Under the pieces are notes generated by a model that was not told the origin of the DNA, made no database searches, and saw nothing but the letters and a program-made list of their open reading frames with translations. Shown here piece after piece: positions 36,050 to 44,801 of a stretch of 64,000 nucleotides of DNA. The stretch is from contig NZ_MDSK01000028.1 in assembly GCF_002940205.1 (NCBI RefSeq), positions 1-64,000 on the forward strand, written 5' to 3'. The position numbers and the translations under genes were made by a program. This stretch comes from Xanthomonas arboricola pv. guizotiae. GTDB taxonomy: Bacteria > Pseudomonadota > Gammaproteobacteria > Xanthomonadales > Xanthomonadaceae. The number at the start of each line of letters is the position of its first letter. The first letter of the stretch is position 1.

Positions 36050-36483
36050 GCCAGACGCCGGCGTCCGTGGCGCCGGCGTTGCAGGGCGTGCTGGAAACCG
36101 GCGTGTATGTGGCAGACCTGGAGCGCGCCTGCGCGTTCTATGCCCGCGTACTGGGGCTGGCAGCCATGTACCGCGACACGCGCATGGCCGCGTACACAAT
36201 CGCGCCCGGGCAGGTGTTGCTGTTGTTCCTGCAGGGCAGCACCGCCACCACGGTCACGCTGCCGGGCGGCACGATTCCGCCGCATGATGGCAGCGGGCGC
36301 GCGCATTACGCATTCGCCATCGCCCGTGATGCGCTGGCCGGATGGGAGGCACATCTGCAGTCCTGCGACGTGCCCATCGAGGGCCGCACGCAATGGCCGG
36401 GCGGCGGGCAGAGCCTCTACTTCCGCGATCCGGATGCGCATCTGCTGGAGCTGGCGACGCCGGGGCTGTGGCCGAATTACTGA
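36046..36483 (+). CDS. VOC (glyoxalase/dioxygenase) family protein
   Basis: A 145-residue single-domain protein of the vicinal oxygen chelate superfamily. Features: ETGVYVADLERACAFYARVLGL at the start (first beta-alpha-beta), APGQVLLLFLQG, RAHYAFAI with a possible metal histidine, and the C-terminal SLYFRDPDAHLLELATPGLW that supplies the Glu ligand. Such proteins include glyoxalase I, fosfomycin-resistance proteins and dioxygenases, and the substrate here cannot be told. The start is fixed by the 4-bp overlap with the preceding gene. Confidence 0.85.
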   Translation: MSQTPASVAPALQGVLETGVYVADLERACAFYARVLGLAAMYRDTRMAAYTIAPGQVLLLFLQGSTATTVTLPGGTIPPHDGSGRAHYAFAIARDALAGWEAHLQSCDVPIEGRTQWPGGGQSLYFRDPDAHLLELATPGLWPNY

Positions 36484-36694
36484 GTCGTTGATAGTGCGGG
36501 TCTTGCGCAGGCCAACGATGTCGGCCACCCGTGCGGTGCGCCCGGTGTGAGGGTGTATCGATCGTTGGAGGCGTACCGGCAGCTCGATGCGTACCGACAG
36601 GAAGCATGCACTACGTGAGGTATCGCATGCAGGATGCGCTGGCGCCGGCACCACGCATGACCGGATCGCTCCCACCGCAGCCCAGAAACAACAA

Positions 36695-36720
36695 CGCCGC
36701 GGTGATCGATCACCGCGGCG
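36695..36720 (-). terminator. Terminator of the sodC pair
   Basis: A perfect 26-bp palindrome with a core GATC. On the minus strand it is followed by TTGTTGTTTC, a T-rich tail, and it lies about 28 bp past the stop codon of the downstream sodC, as expected for a terminator of that gene pair. Confidence 0.8.
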
Positions 36721-36747
36721 CTCTGCCTGGCTGCTGGCTTGTCCTGC

Positions 36748-37395
36748 TTACTTGGCTGCAGCTGGCGCGTTGTCGGTGGTGATCACGCCGCAGGCCAGAC
36801 GGCCGCCGGCGTTGCCGGTGGGCTGGGTTTTGTAGTCGTCCGCATCGGCATGCACGATCACCGCGTGGCCGGCGATATCGAACTGGTCGGCCTTGCCCAG
36901 ATTGACGTTGCTCGACACCGGGCCATCGATGCTGGCATTGCCCTGTGCATCGGCCTTGATGTTGGGCATGTCGCCGCCGTGGTGCGGGTCGGCACTGACG
37001 GCGCCGTGATCGGACTGGGCCGGGTTGAAGTGGCCGCCGGCGCTGCTGCCGTCCGGTGCGCTGCAATCGCCCTTTTCGTGAATATGGAAGCCGTGTTCGC
37101 TGTCGGGCTTGAGGCCACTGAGCTGGCCGGTGACGCGCAGCGCGCCGTCGACGATCTTGAAGCTCACCGTGCCTTTGACGTCGCTGCCCTTGGTCGGCTT
37201 GAGCTCGGCGGTGGCGGTGGTGGTGGCCGCCGCTTCGGTGACCATGGACGCGGCGTGCTCGCCGCCATGCGCCGCTTCGGCCGCTGCGCCGGCCTGCGGT
37301 GCGGGTGCAGGATCGGCCGGAGCGGGTTCGTCGCGCTTGCACGCGGTCAGCACCAGCGCGGTGGCCAGGAACAACGTCGTTGGAAGAATGCGCAT
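36748..37395 (-). CDS. sodC: Cu/Zn superoxide dismutase, lipoprotein form (downstream copy)
   Basis: A 215-residue periplasmic or outer-membrane lipoprotein. The signal peptide ends LATALVLTACKRD, with the lipid Cys19. A Pro/Ala- and His-containing linker precedes the SOD domain. Metal ligands are intact: HGFHIHEKGDC (copper histidines and the first disulphide Cys), HFNPAQSDHG, PHHGGDMPN (zinc ligands) and HAVIVHADADDY (copper histidine), and GGRLACGVI closes the disulphide. It detoxifies superoxide outside the cytoplasm. A second sodC lies 48 bp upstream on the same strand. Confidence 0.94.
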   Translation of the reverse strand: MRILPTTLFLATALVLTACKRDEPAPADPAPAPQAGAAAEAAHGGEHAASMVTEAAATTTATAELKPTKGSDVKGTVSFKIVDGALRVTGQLSGLKPDSEHGFHIHEKGDCSAPDGSSAGGHFNPAQSDHGAVSADPHHGGDMPNIKADAQGNASIDGPVSSNVNLGKADQFDIAGHAVIVHADADDYKTQPTGNAGGRLACGVITTDNAPAAAK

Positions 37396-37443
37396 GAGAA
37401 AACTCCTGTAGAAAGGCCGCAGCTGCAGCCAGGGTGCCCCGAC

Positions 37444-38043
37444 TCAGGGCTGCGAAGGGGGTGTGCGCCACTGGGTGACGCGGATGACGCCGCAGGCCAG
37501 ACGTGCGTCGGCATTGCCGCTGGGTTGGCTGCGATAGTCGTCGGCATCGGCATGCACGACCAGCGACTTGCCGACCACGTCGGTAGGGGCGGCGTCACCC
37601 AGGGTGATGCCGGCGACGATCATGTCCAGATGCGCGACACCTTCGGCATCGGCACGCAGGTTGTCCATGTCGCCGGCGTGGTGGGGAGTGCTGCCGGCAC
37701 GTCCATGCGCCACACCGGTCGGATTGAAATGCGCGCCGGCACTGCTGGCGTCGGCGGCGCTGCAATCGCCGCGTTCGTGCACATGGAAACCGGCCACGCC
37801 GCCCGGGCGCAGGCCACCCACCGTACCGGTGATACGGATGCCTTGCAGCGCAGGGACCAGCACCACCCGACCGCTGACCAGGCTGCCCGACGCCGATGCC
37901 AGCGCCGCTTCGGCCTGCTGGACCGGACGCACGGGCACCACGCGCGCCGCCGGGGGTGGGGGCGGCGGTGGCGGTGGCGTGCTGCTGCAGGCGGCAAGCG
38001 CCAGCGCGGTGAGGGCAACGATCGTGGACGACAGGTAACGCAT
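37444..38043 (-). CDS. sodC: Cu/Zn superoxide dismutase, lipoprotein form (upstream copy)
   Basis: A 199-residue second SodC. The signal peptide ends ALTALALAACSST, with lipid Cys19, followed by a run of nine prolines. The ligand set is complete: AGFHVHERGDC, HFNPTGVAHG, PHHAGDMDN and VVHADADDY, and ARLACGVI supplies the second Cys. It differs from its neighbour in the linker and in about half of the domain residues, so the duplication is not recent. The two genes run in the same direction with 48 bp between them and share one terminator, hence probably one transcript. Confidence 0.94.
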   Translation of the reverse strand: MRYLSSTIVALTALALAACSSTPPPPPPPPPAARVVPVRPVQQAEAALASASGSLVSGRVVLVPALQGIRITGTVGGLRPGGVAGFHVHERGDCSAADASSAGAHFNPTGVAHGRAGSTPHHAGDMDNLRADAEGVAHLDMIVAGITLGDAAPTDVVGKSLVVHADADDYRSQPSGNADARLACGVIRVTQWRTPPSQP

Positions 38044-38347
38044 CGAGCTGTTCTCCTGATCAGGCTGAAAACCTATGCGGGCGCATGTTCACATGCCATG
38101 AAATGCGCGCGCTGGCAGCACAGGAGTTTACGGGGTTGATGTGGTGGGTCGGGTTGTTGGAGGTGCGTGTCGATGGGATGCGGGTTGTTGGGATTTCGCT
38201 GTCCCTTCTCCCCTCGGGAGAAGGTGCAATGACAAACGCGTCGCCACGCGCCGGCAAAGGTGATCATCGACTGCCCCACTGCTTCGCCACGTACCCTCAC
38301 CCCAACCCCTCTCCCGCAGGAGAGGGGCTTCAGCAGAGCGCTCGCAA
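38044..38347. other. 304-bp intergenic region with two hairpin elements
   Basis: Between the sodC pair and ntrC. It holds a 9-bp-stem hairpin (CCTTCTCCC / GGGAGAAGG at 38204-38224) and, 66 bp further, the exact 39-bp REP-like element listed separately. No coding frame is convincing. The promoter of the sodC pair should be at its left end. Confidence 0.7.
38290..38328 (-). repeat. 39-bp REP-like hairpin element, copy B
   Basis: Identical in all 39 bases, on the opposite strand, to the element at 2399-2437. It lies 19 bp beyond the ntrC stop codon, where it could act as a transcription-attenuating or stabilising hairpin for the ntrBC messenger. Confidence 0.85.
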
Positions 38348-39778
38348 TCAGCGGCGTTTACGGCCCGGGCCGAGTTTGCGGGTGACGGTGTTGCGGCCCA
38401 GGCCCAGGCGGGCGGCGGCTTCGGCACGGCGGCCCTGGGTGAGTTGCAGGGCGGCTTCGAGCAGGGTCTTGTCCAGGCGTTCGCGGGCTTCGGCGTGCAG
38501 GCCCTGGGCGCCCTCGCTCAGGCGTTGCGCGGCCCAGCTGGAGAGCATCTCGTCCCATTGCCCGTCGCCGCGGCCGGCACGCTGGCGGCGGCCGCCGCGC
38601 GCCAGTGCCGATTCCACGTCGACCACGTCGATGATGTCGGCAGTGGCCAGGGCCGCCAGGCGCCAGCAGACGTTTTCCAGCTCGCGCACGTTGCCGGGCC
38701 AATCGTATTGGCGCAGTTGTTCCAGCGCCGCCGAGGACAGCCGCTTGGGCAGCATGTCGAGCTTGCGCCCGGCCATGGCCAGGAAGTTCTCGGCCAGTTG
38801 CGCGATGTCGCCGCGGCGCTCGCGCAACGGCGGCAATTGCAGGCGCACCACGTCCAGGCGATGCAACAGGTCGGCGCGGAAGCGGCCTTGTTCGACCAGC
38901 GCCTCCAGGTCCTGGTGGGTGGCGGCGATCACGCGTACATCGACGCGGATCAGCTCGCGCCCGCCGACACGGAAGAATTCGTTCTCGGCCAGCACGCGCA
39001 ACAGGCGGGTCTGCAGCGGCAGCGGCATGTCGCCGATTTCGTCCAGGAACAGCGTACCGCCGTCAGCCTGTTCGAAGCGGCCGATGTGGCGTTTGGTGGC
39101 GCCGGTGAAGGCGCCGGTTTCGTGGCCGAACAACTCGCTCTCCAGCAGTTCCGCCGGGATGGCGGCGGTGTTGAGCGCGACGAAGGGCTTGCGCGCGCGC
39201 GGCGATTCGTTATGCAGCGCGCGCGCCACCAGTTCCTTGCCGGTACCGGTTTCGCCGTTGATCAGCACCGACAGCGGTGCCTGCGCCAGCCGGCCGATCG
39301 CGCGGAACAGCGCCTGCATCGCCGGGGTGTCGCCGATCAGCGCCGCCGAGCCTTCTGCCAATGGTGTCCCGATGATCTCCTCGACACCGGCATCGGCATC
39401 CGGCAGCGCGCGTGCGGCCAAGGCCACCGCATCGTCCAGATCGAAGGGCTTGGACAGGAACTCGTGCGCGCCGCCGCGGAAGGCGCCGGCGGTGCTGGCA
39501 ACGTCGGTGTAGGCCGACATCACGATCACCGGCAGTTGCGGGTGCCTGGACTTGAGTTTGTCGAGCAGGCTCAGGCCGTCTTCGCCGGGCATGCGCACGT
39601 CGGTGAACAGCAGGTCCGGCGTGGGCCGCATCGCGAGCGCCTGCAGCGCGGCCGCAGCGCTGTCGAAACCGTCCACCGCGTAGCCGGCATCGCGCAAGGC
39701 GGTGGACAGCACGAAGCGGACCGAACGGTCGTCGTCGACCACCCAGATGTGGTGGGATGCGGCGGCGGCCTCAGCCAT
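38348..39778 (-). CDS. ntrC: NtrC, nitrogen regulation response regulator
   Basis: A 476-residue sigma-54 activator. Receiver domain with Asp60 in FTDVRMPGEDG; AAA+ domain with Walker A GETGTGKE, the sigma-54 loop GAFTGATKRHIGRF intact, and Walker B GGTLFLDEIGDM; a C-terminal Fis-type HTH (RRAEAAARLGLGRNTVTRKL). Phosphorylated NtrC activates transcription of nitrogen-assimilation genes when glutamine is low. It overlaps ntrB by 8 bp. NtrC-like dyads upstream of glnA and at the ntrB start support the name. Confidence 0.95.
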   Translation of the reverse strand: MAEAAAASHHIWVVDDDRSVRFVLSTALRDAGYAVDGFDSAAAALQALAMRPTPDLLFTDVRMPGEDGLSLLDKLKSRHPQLPVIVMSAYTDVASTAGAFRGGAHEFLSKPFDLDDAVALAARALPDADAGVEEIIGTPLAEGSAALIGDTPAMQALFRAIGRLAQAPLSVLINGETGTGKELVARALHNESPRARKPFVALNTAAIPAELLESELFGHETGAFTGATKRHIGRFEQADGGTLFLDEIGDMPLPLQTRLLRVLAENEFFRVGGRELIRVDVRVIAATHQDLEALVEQGRFRADLLHRLDVVRLQLPPLRERRGDIAQLAENFLAMAGRKLDMLPKRLSSAALEQLRQYDWPGNVRELENVCWRLAALATADIIDVVDVESALARGGRRQRAGRGDGQWDEMLSSWAAQRLSEGAQGLHAEARERLDKTLLEAALQLTQGRRAEAAARLGLGRNTVTRKLGPGRKRR

Positions 39779-40826
39779 GCAGATGCTCCTTGTCGTGATC
39801 GCCGGCCAGCTCGGGCAGCAGCAGGGTGAAAACGGTGTGCCCCGGCCGCGAGCGGTAGGTCAGCGTGCCGTGGTGCTCGCGCGAGACCTGCTGGGCCAGC
39901 GCCAGGCCCAGGCCGCTGCCTTCGGCGCGGCCGCTGACCAGCGGCAGGAACAGGTGCTCGGCCAGTTCTTCCGGCACGCCGCCGCCGTCGTCGATGATCT
40001 CCAGCCGCAGCGACATCGCATGCACGCGGTCGCGGATGCGCTGGCCATGCTCGACGCGGGTGCGCAGGGTCACGCGGGTGGCGCCGGCCTGGAACGCATT
40101 GCGCACCAGGTTCCACACCGCCTGGGTCAGGCGGTCGCCATCGCCGAGGATGTCGGGAATGCTGGGGTCGTAATCGCGCTGCACCTGCACCGACCAGCCG
40201 CCCTCGGCCTCGGCCAGGCGCAGCACGCGTTCGAGCACGACATGAATGTTGAGGCGGTCGTGCGGGCGCGCCGGCGTGGGCGAGAGCAGGCGTTCGAGCA
40301 AGGTGTTGAGGCGTTCGATCTCGGTGCCGATCAGCTCGATCAGCTCGCGCTCGTCCTCGTCGCGCCCGGCCGAGCGCCGCGCCAGCAACTGCGCCGCGCC
40401 CTTGAGCCCGGCCAGCGGATTGCGCAGTTCGTGCGCCAGCCCCTTGAGCGCGGCGCTCAAGGCATTGGGCAGCGCATGGGTGGGATCCAGCGCGGGGAAT
40501 TCGTCGACCGGGTGGGTCTCCAGCAGCCAGCCACCGTCGTCCAGCCGCGACAGCCAGCCTTCGGCAAAGCGCGGTGCGTCGTTGGGCAGGCCCAGTGCCA
40601 GCCGATGCAGGCGCAGCACGTCGCGCTCGTCGTTGAGCAGGAAGCGCGCCAGCGCATCGCCCTGCACTTCCAGCGCGGCCAGCGGTTGGTCGACCAGGCG
40701 CCGCGCACTGACCCCGAGCCAGCGCGCGAAGGCCGGATTGACGCCCAGCACGCGGCCCTCGCGGTCGGCCCAGGCCACCGGTGTGCCCAGGGTGTCCAGT
40801 GATGGCATGGAAGACGAGGTCACCAT
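39771..40826 (-). CDS. ntrB: NtrB, nitrogen regulation sensor kinase
   Basis: A 351-residue soluble histidine kinase. A PAS domain (about residues 10-110) precedes the DHp helix with His132 in KGLAHELRNPLAGLKGAAQLL and the ATP-binding domain (WNLVRNAFQAG, GGGVPEEL, GSGLGLALAQQV). PII binding normally switches NtrB between kinase and phosphatase. The given start MVTSSSMPSL lies directly next to an NtrC-like dyad; a start six codons downstream at MPSLDT is an alternative that would leave more room for a leader. Confidence 0.94.
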   Translation of the reverse strand: MVTSSSMPSLDTLGTPVAWADREGRVLGVNPAFARWLGVSARRLVDQPLAALEVQGDALARFLLNDERDVLRLHRLALGLPNDAPRFAEGWLSRLDDGGWLLETHPVDEFPALDPTHALPNALSAALKGLAHELRNPLAGLKGAAQLLARRSAGRDEDERELIELIGTEIERLNTLLERLLSPTPARPHDRLNIHVVLERVLRLAEAEGGWSVQVQRDYDPSIPDILGDGDRLTQAVWNLVRNAFQAGATRVTLRTRVEHGQRIRDRVHAMSLRLEIIDDGGGVPEELAEHLFLPLVSGRAEGSGLGLALAQQVSREHHGTLTYRSRPGHTVFTLLLPELAGDHDKEHLHG

Positions 40827-40843
40827 TGCACCAATTTAGTGCA
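40827..40843. promoter_or_regulatory. NtrC-like dyad abutting the ntrB start
   Basis: TGCACCAATTTAGTGCA, 17 bp, with arms TGCAC/GTGCA, matches the 17-bp layout of NtrC sites. It touches the ntrB start codon and would block or modulate initiation there, in line with the negative autoregulation of ntrBC (glnL) by NtrC in enterobacteria. Confidence 0.7.
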
Positions 40844-41021
40844 AGCAGCATCGCCGTGCGCGAATGTCGCGCCGAACGACGCATGCGTCGAAAAAATGCT
40901 GGCCGGACGGCAGCAGGTCGCACCGATCCAGCGGGCATCCGCGCCGACAGTCACAGGCGTGGGGCTGGTCATGCAGGCACCTCGGCAGTTGGTCCGCGCC
41001 CGGCGGGGCAGCGGAGAAAAC

Positions 41022-41051
41022 CGACCCGGCACGGCTGTTCCGGCCGGGTCG
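41022..41051 (-). terminator. Terminator after amtB
   Basis: On the minus strand, CGACCCGGC, a 12-base loop and GCCGGGTCG are followed by GTTTTC. It lies 40 bp beyond the amtB stop codon and separates it from ntrB, so ntrBC appears to be a separate transcript. Confidence 0.85.
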
Positions 41052-41090
41052 TTGCGCCACCCGCGGCAGCGTGGCCGCGGGTGTGCATGC

Positions 41091-42533
41091 TCAGGACTCG
41101 TATGCCGCTTCGCCGTGCGAGGTGATATCCAGGCCCTCGCGCTCGGCTTCTTCGGTGACGCGCAGGCCGAACACCAGCTTGGCGACCAGGAAGCCCACCA
41201 CCGACACCACGCCGATCCACACCAGGGTGATGCCCACGCCCAGCGCCTGGATGCCGACCTGATGCACGATGTCGTAATCGCCGCCCTTCTGGCCGCCCAG
41301 CGAGGCTGCCGAGAACACGCCAGTCAGGATGGCGCCGATGATGCCGCCCAGGCCATGCACGCCGAACACGTCCAGGCTGTCGTCGGCGCCCAGCAGACGC
41401 TTCAGGCCGGTGACGCCCCACACGCACAGCACGCCGGCGGCCAGGCCGATGACGATCGCACCGAACGGACCCACGGTGCCGCAGGCCGGAGTGATGCCGA
41501 CCAGGCCGGCGACCATGCCCGAAGCCACGCCCAGCGCGGACGACTTGCCCTTGATGACCTTCTCGGTCAGCGACCAGCCCAGGATGGCAGCGGCAGTGGC
41601 CAGCAAGGTGTTGAGGAAGGCCAGTGCCGCACCGGCATTGGCTTCCAGGTTGGAGCCGGCGTTGAAGCCGAACCAGCCCACCCACAGCAGCGAGGCACCG
41701 ACGAAGGTCAGGGTCACGTTGTGCGGCTTGATCGCCTCGCGGCCCAGGCCGGCGCGCTTGCCGACGAAGTAGGCACCGACCAGGCCGGCGATACCGGCGT
41801 TGATATGCACCACGGTGCCGCCGGCAAAATCCAGCGCGCCCAGGCCGAACAGATACCCGCCGGTGGCCCAGACCATGTGCGCCAGCGGCAGGTAGCCGAA
41901 GGTGAACCAGATCACCGAGAACAGCAGCACCGCGGCGAACTTGGCGCGTTCGGCAAAGGCGCCGACGATCAGCGCGCCGGTGATGCCGGCAAAGGTCGCC
42001 TGGAACGCCACGAACACGTATTCCGGCAGGCTCACGCCCTTGGTGAAGGTGGCCGCCAGCGTCTCGATGGTCACGCCCTTGAGCAGCGCCTTGTCCAGAT
42101 TGCCGATCCACGGGCCTTCGCCGGAAAACGCCAGGCTGTAGCCGTACACCACCCACAGGATGGTCAGCAGCGAGAACACCACCGCGACCTGGATCAGCAC
42201 CGACAGCACGTTCTTGGCACGCACCATGCCGCCGTAGAACAACGCCAGGCCCGGCACCACCATCAGCAGCACCAGCAGCGTGGAGGTCAGCATCCAGGCG
42301 ACGTCGCCCTTCTCCACCACCGGCGCGGCCTCGGCCGCGGCCACCGGTGCGGCGGGCGGCTGCGCCGACGGCAGCGGTTCGGTGGTGACCGGCTCGGTCG
42401 GTAGCGGGGTGACCTGCGGAGTGGACTGCGCATGCGCGCTGCCCATGCCGCCCACCACCAGCGCGCTGAACAGCATCAGCATGCAGACACTGTAGAACCG
42501 GGCTTTCCACCCGGCAAAAAGGGCTGTCTTCAT
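41091..42533 (-). CDS. amtB: Ammonium transporter AmtB
   Basis: A 480-residue ammonium channel with a signal-like N-terminal segment (VCMLMLFSALVVGGMGSAHA), an Ala/Pro/Val-rich spacer of about 60 residues, and then the 11 membrane helices. Characteristic blocks: VPGLALFYGGMVRAKN, FAERAKFAAVLLFSVIWFTFGYLPLAHMVW (pore histidine region), DFAGGTVVHINAGIAGLVGAYFVG (second pore region), GWFGFNAGSN and FGVHGLGGIIGAILTGVF. The start is placed after GGAG, 5 bp upstream. The PII gene lies 22 bp upstream; PII-GlnK normally blocks the pore when nitrogen is plentiful. Confidence 0.96.
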   Translation of the reverse strand: MKTALFAGWKARFYSVCMLMLFSALVVGGMGSAHAQSTPQVTPLPTEPVTTEPLPSAQPPAAPVAAAEAAPVVEKGDVAWMLTSTLLVLLMVVPGLALFYGGMVRAKNVLSVLIQVAVVFSLLTILWVVYGYSLAFSGEGPWIGNLDKALLKGVTIETLAATFTKGVSLPEYVFVAFQATFAGITGALIVGAFAERAKFAAVLLFSVIWFTFGYLPLAHMVWATGGYLFGLGALDFAGGTVVHINAGIAGLVGAYFVGKRAGLGREAIKPHNVTLTFVGASLLWVGWFGFNAGSNLEANAGAALAFLNTLLATAAAILGWSLTEKVIKGKSSALGVASGMVAGLVGITPACGTVGPFGAIVIGLAAGVLCVWGVTGLKRLLGADDSLDVFGVHGLGGIIGAILTGVFSAASLGGQKGGDYDIVHQVGIQALGVGITLVWIGVVSVVGFLVAKLVFGLRVTEEAEREGLDITSHGEAAYES

Positions 42534-42555
42534 AAGAACTCCGGGGGTGGGGGAC

Positions 42556-42948
<393 letters not shown>

Positions 42949-43170
42949 TCATTCACCTGGATGCCAACCCCGGCATCCGCGCGTTCGCGATTACGCAGAC
43001 CTCGGCCGATGCAGATGCATCCGCGCCGTGGGAGAGGTCAGGCCCGCGCGTCGCGAACTGTGTGCTCTCTCAACCCCCCTTCGCTCCCCGGCCGGTGCCG
43101 TGGAGCGATCGAACATGTGCGGCGATGGCGGAGGTGGGAGGGGGGGCCTCCACCATCACCGCGGTGGAAC

Positions 43171-44580
43171 TCAGTTGCCGTAGTACAGCTGGTACTCCAA
43201 CGGATGGGTCGCAGCACGGAACTTGGTGACTTCCTGCATCTTCAGCGCGATGTAGCCGTCGATGAAGTCGTCGCTCATCACGCCGCCGGCCTTGAGGAAC
43301 TCGCGGTCCTTGTCCAGCGCTTCCAGCGCCTGATCCAGGCTGGAGCAGACCTGCGGGATCAGCTTCTCTTCTTCCGGCGGCAGGTCGTACAGGTCCTTGT
43401 CGCTCGGCGCGCCCGGGTCGATCTGGTTCTTGATGCCGTCCAGGCCGGCCATCATCAGCGCGGTGAAGGTCAGGTAGCCGGACTGCAACGGATCGGGGAA
43501 GCGCATTTCGATACGGCGCGCCTTCGGGTTGGTGACCCACGGAATGCGGCACGAGGCCGAGCGGTTGCGGGCCGAATAGGCCAGCATCACCGGCGCCTCG
43601 AAGCCCGGAACCAGGCGCTTGTAGCTGTTGGTGCCGGAGTTGGAGAAGGCGTTGATCGCACGTGCGTGCTTGAAGATGCCGCCGATGTACCACAGCGCCA
43701 TCTGCGACAGGCCGCCGTAGCCGTCACCGGAGAACAGGTTGACGCCGCCCTTGGTCAGCGACTGATGCACGTGCATGCCCGAGCCATTGTCGCCCACGAT
43801 GGGCTTGGGCATGAAGGTCGCGGTCTTGCCGTTGCGGTAGGCAACGTTCTTGATGATGTACTTCATCGTCAGCAGTTCGTCGGCCTTCTGCACCAGCGAG
43901 CTGAACTTGGTGCCGATCTCGCACTGGCCGGCGGTGGCCACTTCGTGGTGGTGCACCTCGGTCTCGATGCCGACCTGTTCCAGCGTCTTGATCATTTCCG
44001 CGCGCAGGTCGTGCAGCGTGTCGGTCGGCGGGACCGGGAAGTAGCCGCCCTTCACGCCCGGACGGTAGCCGCTGTTGCCGCCGTCGTACTTGGCGCCGGT
44101 GTTCCAGGCAGCCTCTTCGGAGCCGACCTGGAAGAAGGTGTGGCCCATGTCGTTGGCAAAGCGCACCGAATCGAAGATGAAGAATTCCGGCTCCGGGCCG
44201 AAGAACGCCTGGTCGGCGGTGCCGGAGGATTTCAGGTAGGCCTCGGCACGCTTGGCGATGCCGCGCGGGTCGCGCTCATAGCTCTGCATGGTGGCCGGAT
44301 CGAGGATGTCGCAGGTCAGCACGATGGTCGGATCGGCGAAGAACGGATCCAGATACGCAGTGCCGGCGTCCGGGAGCAGGACCATGTCCGACTCGTTGAT
44401 GCCCTTCCAACCCGCGATCGAGCTGCCGTCGAACATCTTGCCTTCTTCGAACAGCGCCGGCTCGATGATGTTGGCCGGGAAGGTGATGTGCTGCTGTACA
44501 CCACGCATATCGACGAAGCGCAGGTCGACAAACTCGACCTTGTTGTCCTTGATCAGCTTTTCAACATTTTCCACGGACAT
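43171..44580 (-). CDS. glnA: Glutamine synthetase type I
   Basis: A 469-residue dodecameric enzyme that makes glutamine from glutamate, ammonia and ATP. Catalytic blocks: [20 protein letters not shown] (metal ligands), [22 protein letters not shown], and [10 protein letters not shown]. Adenylylation tyrosine Tyr398 is present in [11 protein letters not shown], so activity should be regulated by GlnE. The first gene (in transcription order) of the nitrogen block. Its promoter has a sigma-54 element and NtrC-like dyads, listed separately. Confidence 0.97.
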   Translation of the reverse strand: MSVENVEKLIKDNKVEFVDLRFVDMRGVQQHITFPANIIEPALFEEGKMFDGSSIAGWKGINESDMVLLPDAGTAYLDPFFADPTIVLTCDILDPATMQSYERDPRGIAKRAEAYLKSSGTADQAFFGPEPEFFIFDSVRFANDMGHTFFQVGSEEAAWNTGAKYDGGNSGYRPGVKGGYFPVPPTDTLHDLRAEMIKTLEQVGIETEVHHHEVATAGQCEIGTKFSSLVQKADELLTMKYIIKNVAYRNGKTATFMPKPIVGDNGSGMHVHQSLTKGGVNLFSGDGYGGLSQMALWYIGGIFKHARAINAFSNSGTNSYKRLVPGFEAPVMLAYSARNRSASCRIPWVTNPKARRIEMRFPDPLQSGYLTFTALMMAGLDGIKNQIDPGAPSDKDLYDLPPEEEKLIPQVCSSLDQALEALDKDREFLKAGGVMSDDFIDGYIALKMQEVTKFRAATHPLEYQLYYGN

Positions 44581-44626
44581 CGGAAGAAACCTCTGCAGGA
44601 GTTAAGTGGCTCGTGAGCGGGACTAG

Positions 44627-44642
44627 AGCAGGGACCATGCCA
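44627..44642 (-). promoter_or_regulatory. Sigma-54 promoter of glnA
   Basis: On the minus strand the sequence TGGCATGGTCCCTGCT matches the consensus TGGCACG-N4-TTGCW at the -24 GG and -12 GC with exact spacing. Transcription would begin near 44616, about 36 bp before the glnA start codon. Confidence 0.85.
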
Positions 44643-44706
44643 AGCGCCGAGCCTTCACAAGTCCTTGATTTTGCTTGCATCGCTCGAGGTCGCTCACGCC
44701 TAGATA

Positions 44707-44753
44707 GCACCACTCCGGTGCCAATCAATCGCATGTTGCACCGATATGGTGCA
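44707..44753. promoter_or_regulatory. Two NtrC-like dyads upstream of glnA
   Basis: GCACC-N5-GGTGC at 44707-44721 and TGCACC-N5-GGTGCA at 44737-44753. Their centres are 31 bp apart, about three turns of the helix, and lie near -98 and -129 from the predicted start. In enteric glnA the two NtrC sites are also about 32 bp apart and near -108 and -140, so this looks like the same enhancer layout. The region also lies upstream of uppP on the plus strand. Confidence 0.85.
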
Positions 44754-44801
44754 TGCCGCAATGCACTATCCTGACGCCTCCCCCATCCCCTCTCCAGTCC
44801 G

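Noticed and set aside
44705-44730. Second sigma-54 promoter upstream of glnA (TGGCACC next to a TGGTGC)
   Set aside because: The -24 GG and -12 GC are two bases too far apart, and the sequence is part of one of the NtrC-like dyads.
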